Positions 1 through 8,606 of a stretch of 13,338 nucleotides of DNA are shown here, piece by piece. Each line of letters opens with the position of its first letter. The stretch's first letter is position 1. This stretch comes from JADKFD01 sp050250665. Lineage in GTDB: Bacteria; Pseudomonadota; Gammaproteobacteria; Xanthomonadales; SZUA-5. The stretch lies in contig JBFWOF010000091.1 of NCBI GenBank assembly GCA_050250665.1, positions 1 through 13,338 on the forward strand. The letters are read 5' to 3'. Made by a program: the position numbers and the translations under genes. The notes beneath the pieces are model-generated. The model was not told the origin of the DNA. It searched no databases and saw nothing but the letters and a program-made list of their open reading frames with translations.

Positions 1-1
1 G

Positions 2-1972
2 ATGCGCATGAACCAGACGACAGAACCGAGGGAAGAACCAGCCACCGGGCAAGACCAGAAACGAACATCGTCTGAGACTCGCCGAGGATCAAAGCCAGCG
101 GAAGAATGGGGGCTGTCGGACGGGTACCTCCAACTTGATGCCATCAATGACCAGGATTTCGATCGTGCCGTCGATTGGCTACTCAAGCTTGCGGCGGCAC
201 TCGCAGCAGCGGGCTTCCCGGACATCGCGGTCGGGGCGCTCGCGCTGCTGCGCGAGGATGGGCCGTGGAAGCTCCCGCGCCACGGTTCGGTGCGACATCA
301 ATACGAGCGCCTGTTGAGGCCCGTGTCTCTGCTCGCTGAGGTCGAATGTCCGGCCTCAACGGAGGGCAGCGTGATGTCGATGCGGTCTCTTCGCCGGTGG
401 GCGGCCGAACAAGCGAGCAAGGAGATCAGCCTTCTGTCGATGCCCAAACGCCTCCACAGGACTAGCGTTGGCGAAGGATGGTCGCCCGAAGCATTGATGG
501 GACTGCCGGCCCTGGCTGGTCCGCCGACCAATCCGCAGCCGCATGCTGAATTCGGACGGTTTTGCGTCGACGCCGAGACCTTGCTCCAAGTGCGCGTGGC
601 GGCTCACTTCGGAAGAAGTTTCGGACTCAGGGGCATGTTGCTCGGGATCATCGAACGATTGGGTGTGGATGCATCGCGCCTGCCGGGAAATGCCGCTGAG
701 ATCGATATTGCACCGGAGGCCAGGGCTACCGATAACCAGAAGATCGTTCAGGCGGTCGCGAACTATCTTGATGTGACGGGATTCGAAGGTGGATATCTGG
801 AACCGGTATTTCAGCCCGCGTGGTTGTTGCTTGTCGATCAGGGACGAGCGGATGCCGCGGTCGAAGTCGCTCGGGCCTGGCTGCGGCAGGATCCAGACGC
901 AGCTATGCGAATGGTCGACTTGAGCGTCGTGCGCTCGGTCGCCCGCTTTCTTCGATCCGGAAAGCTCGCTGCGGTGATGGGTGTCGATCGCTCAGCGGCA
1001 GAGGCATGGCTACAAAAGCTCCGAAAACGACGACGGCCGCGAGCACCGCGCCTGGCCACCGAGGAAATCCAGTCTGTCGGGACTCGATCCAGCAAGGAAC
1101 TCGTGACCGCCTTGTCTGAATCGCCACTGGCCGGTTTGGACTGGTTCAAAGTTGAGGTGATCGAGTCTCCAGAGCACGCCTGGGTTGCGCGAATGTCGTC
1201 TGACCGGCCTTTCGAAAGCTGGCGCATGGCGCGTGAGCGGATTTCCGCAACGGGAAGATGGCCGTTACTGACGACTGCCTGGGGAACAACGGATGATCCA
1301 GAGGAACTGAGCAAGGCCTTTTTTTCGAGGTGGAGCTATGAGCAAGGACCGGCCGCCGATGACTTATCGCCCGCGGCAATTATCGCAGCGGCGCGATCCA
1401 TCGATCTCTCGTCTTTCTTTTCGGGACTGAATTCGGTCTCGGTGGATTCGGAGTGGCTAGAACTCGTCCAGTCTGAGCTCGGAGCCGTCGGCATCCATCT
1501 GAGCAAGGTCGAGGTTGAGGCCATGTGGATCGATAGCGGCCGGGATCGGATCCGCTTCGAGCGTGCCCTCGCCGACAAGGAGCGCGCGCAAGGTGTGTCA
1601 AACCCGGAACATGGGCGCCAACCGATCTTCGAGCCCGATGAGCCCTTGTTGGTGCTTCTGCCAACGGCCGACGGCACCGAGTCCTTGGCCTACATGCACT
1701 GGTTCGGCATGGAAGGCCAACGTCCTGAAGCTTACGTGCGCTTGCTGAAGAGTTGGTCAGAGCGTTTTGGGGCCGAGATCTACGCGCACTACGGAACGAT
1801 GCTCGAGTTCACCGTGTCACGACCGCCCACGGATTTCGACACCGCGCTGGCGCTGGCGGACGAGCATGAGCGCGTGGCGCCATGCACGTTGATGCTGCCG
1901 GGTATTCCCCTTCGCCACTACGCCGAGGGCCTGATCGGTCACCAGACCTGGTTTCTCCACGAGCGACCTTGA
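2..1972 (+). CDS. Unrecognised 656-residue protein with DUF4253-like C-terminal domain
   Basis: I do not recognise the full protein. The first ~35 residues are polar and low in complexity, with no signal peptide or membrane segment. Residues ~50-330 are rich in Ala and Leu and look alpha-helical. A basic stretch (LRKRRRPRAPR, ~340-350) separates them from a mixed middle region. Residues ~541-656 form a compact C-terminal domain: a hydrophobic strand (LLVLLPTADG), then LLKSWSERFGAEIYAHYG, the RPPTDFDTALALADEH segment, and WFLHERP at the end. The pattern of 'tryptophan-RFGA, hydrophobic strand, RPP, ALALA-EH' resembles DUF4253; this is from memory and moderate at best. The open frame reaches the window edge and no ribosome site can be seen, so the true start may lie upstream; ATGs at 2 and 8 are the candidates inside. 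It probably acts in the cytoplasm. No function is assigned. Confidence 0.75.
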   Translation: MRMNQTTEPREEPATGQDQKRTSSETRRGSKPAEEWGLSDGYLQLDAINDQDFDRAVDWLLKLAAALAAAGFPDIAVGALALLREDGPWKLPRHGSVRHQYERLLRPVSLLAEVECPASTEGSVMSMRSLRRWAAEQASKEISLLSMPKRLHRTSVGEGWSPEALMGLPALAGPPTNPQPHAEFGRFCVDAETLLQVRVAAHFGRSFGLRGMLLGIIERLGVDASRLPGNAAEIDIAPEARATDNQKIVQAVANYLDVTGFEGGYLEPVFQPAWLLLVDQGRADAAVEVARAWLRQDPDAAMRMVDLSVVRSVARFLRSGKLAAVMGVDRSAAEAWLQKLRKRRRPRAPRLATEEIQSVGTRSSKELVTALSESPLAGLDWFKVEVIESPEHAWVARMSSDRPFESWRMARERISATGRWPLLTTAWGTTDDPEELSKAFFSRWSYEQGPAADDLSPAAIIAAARSIDLSSFFSGLNSVSVDSEWLELVQSELGAVGIHLSKVEVEAMWIDSGRDRIRFERALADKERAQGVSNPEHGRQPIFEPDEPLLVLLPTADGTESLAYMHWFGMEGQRPEAYVRLLKSWSERFGAEIYAHYGTMLEFTVSRPPTDFDTALALADEHERVAPCTLMLPGIPLRHYAEGLIGHQTWFLHERP

Positions 1973-1999
1973 GCCTGGGAAGCGAAACGAATGCTCAGC

Positions 2000-2254
2000 A
2001 AGCGCGGCTTGGGCAAGCCGAAGGCGCACCCGGGATGCATGTTTTGGAGGAGAGACATCGTCTCCTGATGCTCCCGAGCGTGAATCTTCCGTGCGTCGGT
2101 CGGCGGGATCCGCCTGCGGGGCGCTCTCGCCTGTTGCTGGTCTGACGTGGGCGGATGCCGCCCTACGTGGCCGGTTCACCCCCGACGAAGGTCCGGTTTG
2201 CGCGCGCTACGTTCGTCCGTTGGGCTGGGATTTGTCTGACGCATGGGCCTTGGG
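2000..2254. repeat. ~250-bp dispersed repeat, copy 1
   Basis: From GGGCAAGCCGAAGGCGCACC (2011) to GGGCCTTGGG (ending 2254) this stretch matches 4856-5100 in the same orientation at about 88-89% identity by hand alignment (about 28 differences in about 244 positions, one single-base indel). It contains two short hairpins, one around GCGGGATCCGC and one GGGCGG-ATG-CCGCCC (2149-2163). All six frames here give low-complexity, Arg/Ser/Ala/Pro-rich peptides. The run ADPADRR followed by EDSR on the minus strand is found in both copies, as expected of a nucleotide-level repeat rather than a gene. It sits 28 bp after the preceding stop codon. Confidence 0.85.
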
Positions 2255-2340
2255 TGCGCTGAGATCAGGCGCATCTGGGAAGAGAACTTCGGCATCTACG
2301 GCGTGCGCAAGTTTGGGCGCCAGCGGGTGCTGGGGCTATC
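2255..2340 (+). pseudogene. Decayed fragment of IS3-family transposase (OrfB)
   Basis: Reading from 2255, the translation begins AEIRRIWEENFGIYGVRK (2258-2311). This closely resembles the conserved start of the integrase-like region of IS3-family OrfB proteins, which typically read 'EIRRVWEENFGVYGVRKVWRQL'. After this the frame appears shifted: FGRQRV replaces the expected VWRQL, which would fit loss of one base near 2312-2315. Matching sequence then stops and the frame meets TAG. No start codon, DDE residues, terminal inverted repeats or target duplication are visible. It abuts the 3' end of the ~250-bp repeat, so only a scar of about 60-85 bp of a once larger insertion remains. The family call is from memory of the motif. 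Confidence 0.6.
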
Positions 2341-2476
2341 GGCATTCAGACCGCTTCGCGGTGCGAGCTCGTAGCGACATCAACGACGCCATGATTCCCG
2401 TAACGGCGCGTTTCGCACTGAAATTGATCTCGTCGAAAGTCCGTTTGACCTGCGCGGCCGAGCGTCTAACGCAACA

Positions 2477-2500
2477 AGTCCGGGGGCATCCCCCCGGACT
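2477..2500 (-). terminator. Perfect hairpin downstream of the lipase gene
   Basis: AGTCCGGGGG (2477-2486) and CCCCCGGACT (2491-2500) form a perfect 10-bp stem with a CATC loop, 43 bp beyond the lipase stop codon. On the minus strand the stem is followed by TTGTTGCGTT, which is moderately T-rich rather than a clean T-run, so termination is likely but not certain. It could also stop readthrough from the plus strand. Confidence 0.6.
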
Positions 2501-2543
2501 CGTCGTTTCAAGCTTCAGTGGATCCCGTCAGATCGACCGGGGC

Positions 2544-3887
2544 TCAGAGTTCGGTCGACCAGTGGCTCAGGCTGTGATTGACGGAGGGATTGAACAGTGA
2601 CTTCATGCCGCCCCAGTAGGTGCAGCCGTATTGGGGGAAGCCGCTGGGGCCGCCGCGCTGCAGGCCGAAGGGCACCGGGTTGACCGGATCGCCGTCGCGG
2701 CAGTAGATGCCGAGGCCCACACCGGAGAGGCGATTGCGGAAGGAGCTGTAGGCGGTGTCGTTCAGGGCGCGGGCCGAGTTGTAAACGCGCATTTCGCTGA
2801 CGGTGTAGCGCGTATCGAACATCAGCTGAAGGGTATGGATGTGGGACATCGCGCCGCCCAGGCTGTGGCCGGTCACGACCACTCGCGAGCAGCCCCAGCG
2901 GGCAAATTCGCCGAGCAGGATATCGTCGAAGTTCGCCAGTCGATCGACGAATCCAGCGCCACTCGAGTTGCCGCTCGGAGTCCTCGGAATCTGCTTGCTG
3001 ACCAGGCTCTGGATGTTCCTCAGCCAGTCACCCAGGTCATCGCTGCCGCGCCAGGCGACCAGGCATTGGCTGGCAGAGCTGTTGCTTTGCCACACATCGA
3101 CGACATTGTTGTTGTAGCGCAGACGCCAGCTGCTGTCGCTGGGCGAGGTCTCGTAGGCCTTGGCCGCGAAGCGCACGGTCCAGTGCACGGGCGAGCTGCC
3201 TTTCTCCAGACCCTCGGACCAACCGCTGATGGCCTCGGAGGTCGATTCCGGCGCGATGCCGGCCAGCTCCTGCACCGGGGAAAAATCGGCATCCATCACC
3301 GAAACGCCGCCACCTTCCAGGCTGCGGACGACCACGCCAGTGTTCTTCAGCTTGTCCGTGTTGGCCCCCGGAAAGACGTGCTTCACCACCTCATGCAGAT
3401 GCTCCACATTCCAGGAATCCGACTCCAGCAGCAGCGGCGTACCCATGGAGACCAGCAGGCGATAGCTCTCCAGGGTGTTGCGATCGGCAAAATCCAGACC
3501 ATCGATTTCGGCATAGGCCAGCACCGAGCTCGGCGCCTGCAGCACGTCCTGATCAGACGCCCGCTTGGCGCCGTGACTCAGAATTTCCTGTCCCATCAAC
3601 CCCAGCGAGGTGGTCAACACCACGATGCCGCTGGATTTCGGCGCGCTGCTCGCGGCCGATCCCTGCTCAATCATTGATGCGGCGTGCGCTGCACCAGGCA
3701 CCGCCACGGTTGCCGTACCCATCAGGGCGAGCGCCGCGCACAAGGCCAGCGATCGCCCGAACCGGCCGCGGACGGCAGCCGTAGCAGCGGTAGACAGGTA
3801 GTCAGAATGGGCGGCGACTAGAGTCGGAGCGGATTCAACGGCGGAGGACGATTGCGCAATCTTGGTGCTGATGTTCAGAGTATTCAT
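2544..3887 (-). CDS. Exported class 3 lipase (alpha/beta hydrolase)
   Basis: Predicted triacylglycerol lipase or related esterase, 447 residues. The start at 3887 is chosen because GGGGAAGGAA lies directly before the ATG; the open frame runs further upstream but that part looks non-coding. An unusually long N-region (~40 residues) precedes a signal-peptide core (LALCAALALMGTATVAV, ~47-63) with likely cleavage after AHA (~69). Residues ~85-210 are an unassigned domain. The lipase core starts with FAAKAYE (~240) and continues with the oxyanion-hole region LVAWRGSDDLGDWLRN (~276-291), the nucleophile elbow GHSLGG (Ser342), an aspartate in DGDPVNPVPF (Asp400 by analogy with fungal lipases) and a histidine near the end (His438 or His442 in NHSLSHW). 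The triad therefore looks complete. The gene is transcribed alone; the orphan promoter in its upstream gap points the other way. Substrate is unknown. Confidence 0.9.
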   Translation of the reverse strand: MNTLNISTKIAQSSSAVESAPTLVAAHSDYLSTAATAAVRGRFGRSLALCAALALMGTATVAVPGAAHAASMIEQGSAASSAPKSSGIVVLTTSLGLMGQEILSHGAKRASDQDVLQAPSSVLAYAEIDGLDFADRNTLESYRLLVSMGTPLLLESDSWNVEHLHEVVKHVFPGANTDKLKNTGVVVRSLEGGGVSVMDADFSPVQELAGIAPESTSEAISGWSEGLEKGSSPVHWTVRFAAKAYETSPSDSSWRLRYNNNVVDVWQSNSSASQCLVAWRGSDDLGDWLRNIQSLVSKQIPRTPSGNSSGAGFVDRLANFDDILLGEFARWGCSRVVVTGHSLGGAMSHIHTLQLMFDTRYTVSEMRVYNSARALNDTAYSSFRNRLSGVGLGIYCRDGDPVNPVPFGLQRGGPSGFPQYGCTYWGGMKSLFNPSVNHSLSHWSTEL

Positions 3888-4053
3888 TTCCTTCCCCAGA
3901 ATAATGACAGTTGATGAGTGTCGATTGAGCGGTGCGGGTGATGCTCGGCGTGGCCTGGTTGGCAGTGCGCCGAACTGTCCACGGCTCAAATTCTGGCGGC
4001 GGAAAATGGGGATTGCATGCGGAATAATGCAGAATCGATTCGATTCCGGTTTT

Positions 4054-4082
4054 TTGACCTGGGTGGTGCGGATTTCGATAAT
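4054..4082 (+). promoter_or_regulatory. Sigma70-like promoter with no obvious gene
   Basis: TTGACC (4054-4059) and GATAAT (4077-4082) are each 5 of 6 matches to the -35 and -10 consensus, and the spacer is exactly 17 bp. Transcription would begin near 4089 and run rightward, away from the lipase gene and antisense to the end of the small membrane-protein gene. No convincing plus-strand gene follows. It could be chance, or drive a small RNA. Confidence 0.4.
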
Positions 4083-4167
4083 TTTCCGGCCCGTTCTATA
4101 AGATTCGATACGCCTGTGTTTGACGAAAGCGCGCGCGAGCGCCGTGCGCAGCCAAGCCCAGGGGCGA

Positions 4168-4223
4168 GGTGTCCGTCGCAAGAATCGGCCGCCAGCCACG
4201 AAGGGGCGAATCGGACGGACACC
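4168..4223. repeat. 10-bp perfect inverted repeat, possible RNA hairpin
   Basis: GGTGTCCGTC (4168-4177) and GACGGACACC (4214-4223) are perfect reverse complements with a 36-bp loop. A smaller CCCAA-CGCA-TTGGG hairpin follows near 4254-4267. Both lie downstream of the promoter at 4054-4082 on the plus strand. No T-tract follows either stem, so they do not look like intrinsic terminators. Confidence 0.45.
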
Positions 4224-4359
4224 GAGACGGGCATACCATCGCCCACCCCGTTCCCAACGCATTGGGCGAAGGTACCAATGCACGGGATCTCCAGTGCGAG
4301 GCCTGGTGTTGCGTCAAGGCACGCCGGCCGTGACGCCAACAAATGCGACCAGACAGTGG

Positions 4360-4782
4360 TTAGCCTACAAGAACGCTTGGTATCAGCCACCGTAAGACTG
4401 AGATGACTCCGACGACCATGACAAAGGCCAGGAAGAGAAATCCCAAAACCCTCATTACCACCCAGCGCTTGGGTATTATTTCATGCGCATCGTCCAGCGA
4501 TGGAACCAACTCGAACCCGATTCCCACATCAGCCGTTCTCTCTTTGAACAGAGTGGCGTGACTTCCCCACAACGGGGCGTTGTCGCGAGAACAAAGCGGC
4601 ACCCCTGGAGAGGCTTCAGCCTTCAGGATAGGCAGCGTTCCCTCATCGCAGCGCTTCAGGGCGTCGGATAGCTCGGTAACCAAGCGGCCCATCTCAGCCC
4701 TGGTCGCCAATATCCTGAAAATCTTGCCGCCGCGCATGACTGGATCAATTCGAACAGCGAATGAGTTTCGAAACGATTCCAT
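4360..4782 (-). CDS. Small hypothetical protein with C-terminal membrane helix
   Basis: A 140-residue protein that I do not recognise. Residues ~1-105 are soluble and mixed in character (for example RILATRAEMGRLVTELSDAL), with two cysteines (about 45 and 64). Residues ~112-133 (LGFLFLAFVMVVGVISVLRWL) form one strong transmembrane helix close to the C-terminus, preceded by basic KRW and R residues. This suggests a tail-anchored protein with most of the chain in the cytoplasm. The start at 4782 is the first ATG after an in-frame TGA 12 bases upstream; a possible GGGAG ribosome site lies 13 bases before it, which is rather far. The mixed composition and the clear helix favour a real gene, but conservation cannot be judged. 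It is not linked to a neighbour: the lipase is 470 bp downstream and aceB is divergent. Confidence 0.55.
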   Translation of the reverse strand: MESFRNSFAVRIDPVMRGGKIFRILATRAEMGRLVTELSDALKRCDEGTLPILKAEASPGVPLCSRDNAPLWGSHATLFKERTADVGIGFELVPSLDDAHEIIPKRWVVMRVLGFLFLAFVMVVGVISVLRWLIPSVLVG

Positions 4783-4844
4783 CGGCCCGCATCAACTCCC
4801 GTGGTAATAGTCCAAGCAACATTAGAGATAGTACTTGAAGTGCT

Positions 4845-5100
4845 CGCGCTTGCCTGGGCAAGCCGAAGGCGCACCCGGGTTTGATGTCCTGGAGGAGAGA
4901 CGTCGTTTACTGATGCTTCTGAGCGTGAATCTTCCGCGCGTCGGTCAGCGGGATCCGCCTGCGGGGTGCTCTCGCCAGTTGCTGGTCTCACGAGGGCGGA
5001 TGCCGCCCTACAAAGCCTGCTCACCCCCCGACGAAGGTCCGGTTTGCGCGCACTACGTTCGTCCGTTAGGCTCGGATTCATCTGCCGCATGGGCCTTGGG
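4845..5100. repeat. ~250-bp dispersed repeat, copy 2, directly upstream of aceB
   Basis: This is the second copy of the element at 2000-2254, in the same orientation, ending with the same GCATGGGCCTTGGG. Its right end is 35 bp before the aceB start codon, so it occupies nearly the whole upstream region of the aceBA operon. The remaining upstream sequence (4783-4844) is AT-richer and contains no clear promoter boxes. The hairpin GGGCGG-ATG-CCGCCC is retained. The two copies bracket a 2.6-kb segment holding the lipase and the small membrane protein. Confidence 0.85.
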
Positions 5101-5135
5101 AGGGGGCTGTGCGGTGCTATCAACGAGAGCCATCC

Positions 5136-6746
5136 ATGACCCAAGATCAGTCCGCGCCGACCTCTCGTCTGCGTGTAGTCGCTCCTCCCGCGGCCGATGC
5201 AGCTCGCATCCTCACCCCGGAAGCGCTGCAATTCCTGGAAGATCTCTGCATTCGCTTCCTGCCTGAGCGCAAGCGGTTGCTGGCGGCGCGTGAGGCGCGG
5301 CAGGAGCGCATCAACGCCGGCGAGTTGCCGGATTTCCGTCCCGAGACCGCGGCCATCCGCGCGGGCGACTGGAAGGTGGCGCCGATTCCTCTCGACCTGT
5401 GGGATCGCCGGGTCGAGATCACCGGTCCGGTGGATCGCAAGATGATCATCAACGCGCTCAACTCGGGCGCCAAGACCTTCATGGCCGATTTCGAGGATTC
5501 GAACGCGCCGACCTGGGACAATCTGATCGGTGGCCAGGCCAATCTTTTTGATGCCATTCGCCGCCAGGTCGATTTCGTCACGCCTGAAGGCAAGGCCTAC
5601 AAGCTCAAGGACCAGACCGCCACTCTGATCGTGCGTCCGCGCGGCTGGCATCTGGACGAGGCCCATGTGACGCTGGATGGCGAGCCGATCTCGGGTTCGC
5701 TGTTCGACTTCGCCCTGTTCCTGTTCCACAACGGCCAGGAACTGCTGGCCCGCGGCAGCGGTCCGTACTTCTACCTGCCGAAGCTGGAAAATCACATCGA
5801 AGCGCGGCTGTGGAATCTGGTCATCGATCACTGCGAAACCCGGCTGAAGTTGCCGCGCGGCTCGGTCAAGGTCACGGTGCTGATCGAGACCCTGCTCGGC
5901 GCTTTCGAAATGGATGAAATTCTTTACGAACTGCGCGAGCACATCGTGGGCCTCAACTGTGGCCGTTGGGACTACATCTTCAGCTACATCCGCACTTTCC
6001 AGACTGACGCCAGCCGGGTGTTGCCCGAGCGCGGGCAGGTCACGATGGGCAGCGGCTTCCTCAAGGCCTATTCGCAGCTGCTGATCAAGACCTGCCACCG
6101 CCGCGGCGCTTTTGCGATGGGTGGCATGGCCGCGCAGATTCCTATCAAGAACGATCCGGAAGCGAACGAGGCGGCGATGGCCAAGGTGCGCGCCGACAAG
6201 GAGCGCGAAGCCAGCAACGGCCACGACGGTACCTGGGTGGCGCATCCGGGGCTGGTGCCGATTGCGATGGAGATCTTCGACAAGCACATGCCCGAAGCCA
6301 ATCAGCTGGGCAATCTGCGCCCCGATGTCGAGGTGTCGGCCGAGGACCTGATCCGTCCGCAGCAGGGCACCATCACCGAGGCCGGTGTGCGCCTGAACAT
6401 GAATATCGGTCTGGAGTACATCGGTGCCTGGTTCTCGGGCAATGGCTGCGTACCCATCCACAACCTGATGGAAGATGCCGCAACCGCCGAGATTTCCCGG
6501 GCCCAGCTGTGGCAGTGGGTGCGCACCGGCGCCAAGTTGGACGATGGTCGAATCATCGACGCTGCCAAGGTGGAGCAGTGGCTCAATGAGGAAGTGGTTA
6601 AGCTCAAGGACGGCAATCACCCGCTGAGCGCCACCGACCTGGATGCCGCCGCCGCAATTCTGAAGCAGTTGGCTCTGGCCGAGCGTTTTGAGCGTTTTCT
6701 TACCCTCCCGGCCTACGGGCTGCTATTGCAACGTGAACGAGGCTGA
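5136..6746 (+). CDS. aceB: Malate synthase A
   Basis: Condenses glyoxylate with acetyl-CoA and water to malate, the second step of the glyoxylate shunt, in the cytoplasm. The 536 residues match the usual size of the A class (E. coli AceB, about 533) rather than the much longer G class. Landmarks are MADFEDSNAPTWDN (~116-129), RPRGWH (~167-172, with the conserved arginine), IETLLGAFEMDEI (~250-262, metal-ligand Glu251), the family signature GLNCGRWDYIFSYI (~272-285, metal-ligand Asp279) and MEDAATAEISR (~445-455, candidate catalytic base Asp447). Residue roles are by analogy. The ATG at 5136 is chosen over an in-frame GTG at 5109 because family N-termini are short and GAGAG lies before it. The isocitrate lyase gene follows after three bases, so the pair is one operon. 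No regulator gene adjoins; a dispersed repeat fills the promoter region. Confidence 0.97.
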   Translation: MTQDQSAPTSRLRVVAPPAADAARILTPEALQFLEDLCIRFLPERKRLLAAREARQERINAGELPDFRPETAAIRAGDWKVAPIPLDLWDRRVEITGPVDRKMIINALNSGAKTFMADFEDSNAPTWDNLIGGQANLFDAIRRQVDFVTPEGKAYKLKDQTATLIVRPRGWHLDEAHVTLDGEPISGSLFDFALFLFHNGQELLARGSGPYFYLPKLENHIEARLWNLVIDHCETRLKLPRGSVKVTVLIETLLGAFEMDEILYELREHIVGLNCGRWDYIFSYIRTFQTDASRVLPERGQVTMGSGFLKAYSQLLIKTCHRRGAFAMGGMAAQIPIKNDPEANEAAMAKVRADKEREASNGHDGTWVAHPGLVPIAMEIFDKHMPEANQLGNLRPDVEVSAEDLIRPQQGTITEAGVRLNMNIGLEYIGAWFSGNGCVPIHNLMEDAATAEISRAQLWQWVRTGAKLDDGRIIDAAKVEQWLNEEVVKLKDGNHPLSATDLDAAAAILKQLALAERFERFLTLPAYGLLLQRERG

Positions 6747-6749
6747 ATC

Positions 6750-8039
<1,290 letters not shown>

Positions 8040-8124
8040 ACAGAATCGCCGCCGCGCCGTTTCTGAACAGCGCGGATGGCCCCGGGGACCTTCCCGGGTC
8101 GTTCTTGTAGGTATTGCACTCTCG

Positions 8125-8152
8125 CCCCGGCAGGTTTCTGTCGGGGTTTTTT
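8125..8152 (+). terminator. Rho-independent terminator of the aceBA operon
   Basis: CCCCGGCAG (8125-8133), loop GTTT, CTGTCGGGG (8138-8146, one G-T pair) and a run of six T (8147-8152) form a textbook intrinsic terminator, 86 bp after the aceA stop. Between them a shorter element with two CCCGGG sites (8081-8086 and 8093-8098) can also pair. Confidence 0.93.
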
Positions 8153-8166
8153 GTGCCCGTTGTTTT

Positions 8167-8588
8167 GAAGGTACGAGCTTGCCTCGCGGTCATTGCGGGT
8201 GGAGAACCGTCACCAGGTGCGGGACGCGAAGGACGCAAAGGAAAAGCGGAAAGGTCGCGAAGAAGAGCGATTGGAAGTCGAGGTAATGGCGTTGTCAGGG
8301 CGAGCCGCGGCCGCCGGCGCGACAACACCCGCGGCGCCCTTGGGCGCAACGCGCGCCGGAGCCGCGCTACGTGTCTGTTCGGAAGGTGCGAGCTTGCGTT
8401 GCGGTCATTGCCGGTGGAGAACTGTCACCAGGAGCGGGACGCGAAGGACGCAAAGGAAACGCGGAAAGTTCGCGAAGAAAAGCGATTGGAAGGCTAGGCA
8501 AATGCGTTGTCACGGCGAGCCGCGGCCGCCGGCGCGACAACACCCGCGGCGCCGTTCGGTGCAACGCGCGCCGGAGCCGCGCTACGTG
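8167..8588. repeat. Tandem pair of ~206-bp repeats (period 215-216 bp)
   Basis: Copy A (8167-8372) and copy B (8382-8588) are direct repeats about 90% identical by hand count, separated by nine bases. Each begins GAAGGT(A/G)CGAGCTTG, has a purine-rich centre with CGCGAAGGACGCAAAGGAAA, and ends with a GC-rich inverted-repeat section closing in GCCGGAGCCGCGCTACGTG. Translations are low-complexity (RDAKDAKEKRK and similar) in every frame, so I see no gene. The 8160-8731 gap holds this pair, an inverted fragment and a REP-like hairpin, and nothing else I can identify. Confidence 0.9.
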
Positions 8589-8606
8589 GCTGGAATGCAG
8601 GCAATG

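Larger units (their letters stand above)
3888..4359. other. 472-bp gap without a credible gene
   Basis: This is the upstream region of the lipase gene and the downstream end of the small membrane-protein gene. The half next to the lipase (about 3985-4110) is AT-richer than its surroundings and holds a palindrome GAATCGATTC (4032-4041) overlapping a second TCGATTC, plus TGCAT/ATGCA half-sites at 4014-4018 and 4027-4031. These could be an operator for the lipase gene. A plus-strand promoter and a 10-bp inverted repeat are listed separately. Open frames here overlap one another in several registers, lack ribosome sites and give Arg/Pro-rich peptides, so none is called. Confidence 0.6.

Noticed and set aside
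2091..2600. Possible 169-residue plus-strand gene after the first gene
   Set aside because: It spans repeat copy 1, the transposase scar in another frame, a terminator-like hairpin and the lipase 3' end; no domain is visible.
2631..3677. Plus-strand open frame (348 codons) opposite the lipase
   Set aside because: Antisense to a lipase with all catalytic motifs; composition is that of a shadow frame.
4017..4406. Plus-strand 129-residue frame near the orphan promoter
   Set aside because: Its ATG lies upstream of the predicted transcription start, it has no ribosome site, and the peptide is Arg/Ser/Pro-rich without structure.
4656..6620. Long minus-strand open frame (654 codons) opposite aceB
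   Set aside because: It lies antisense to a fully motif-complete malate synthase and runs into the dispersed repeat; its translation is typical of the shadow frame of GC-rich genes.
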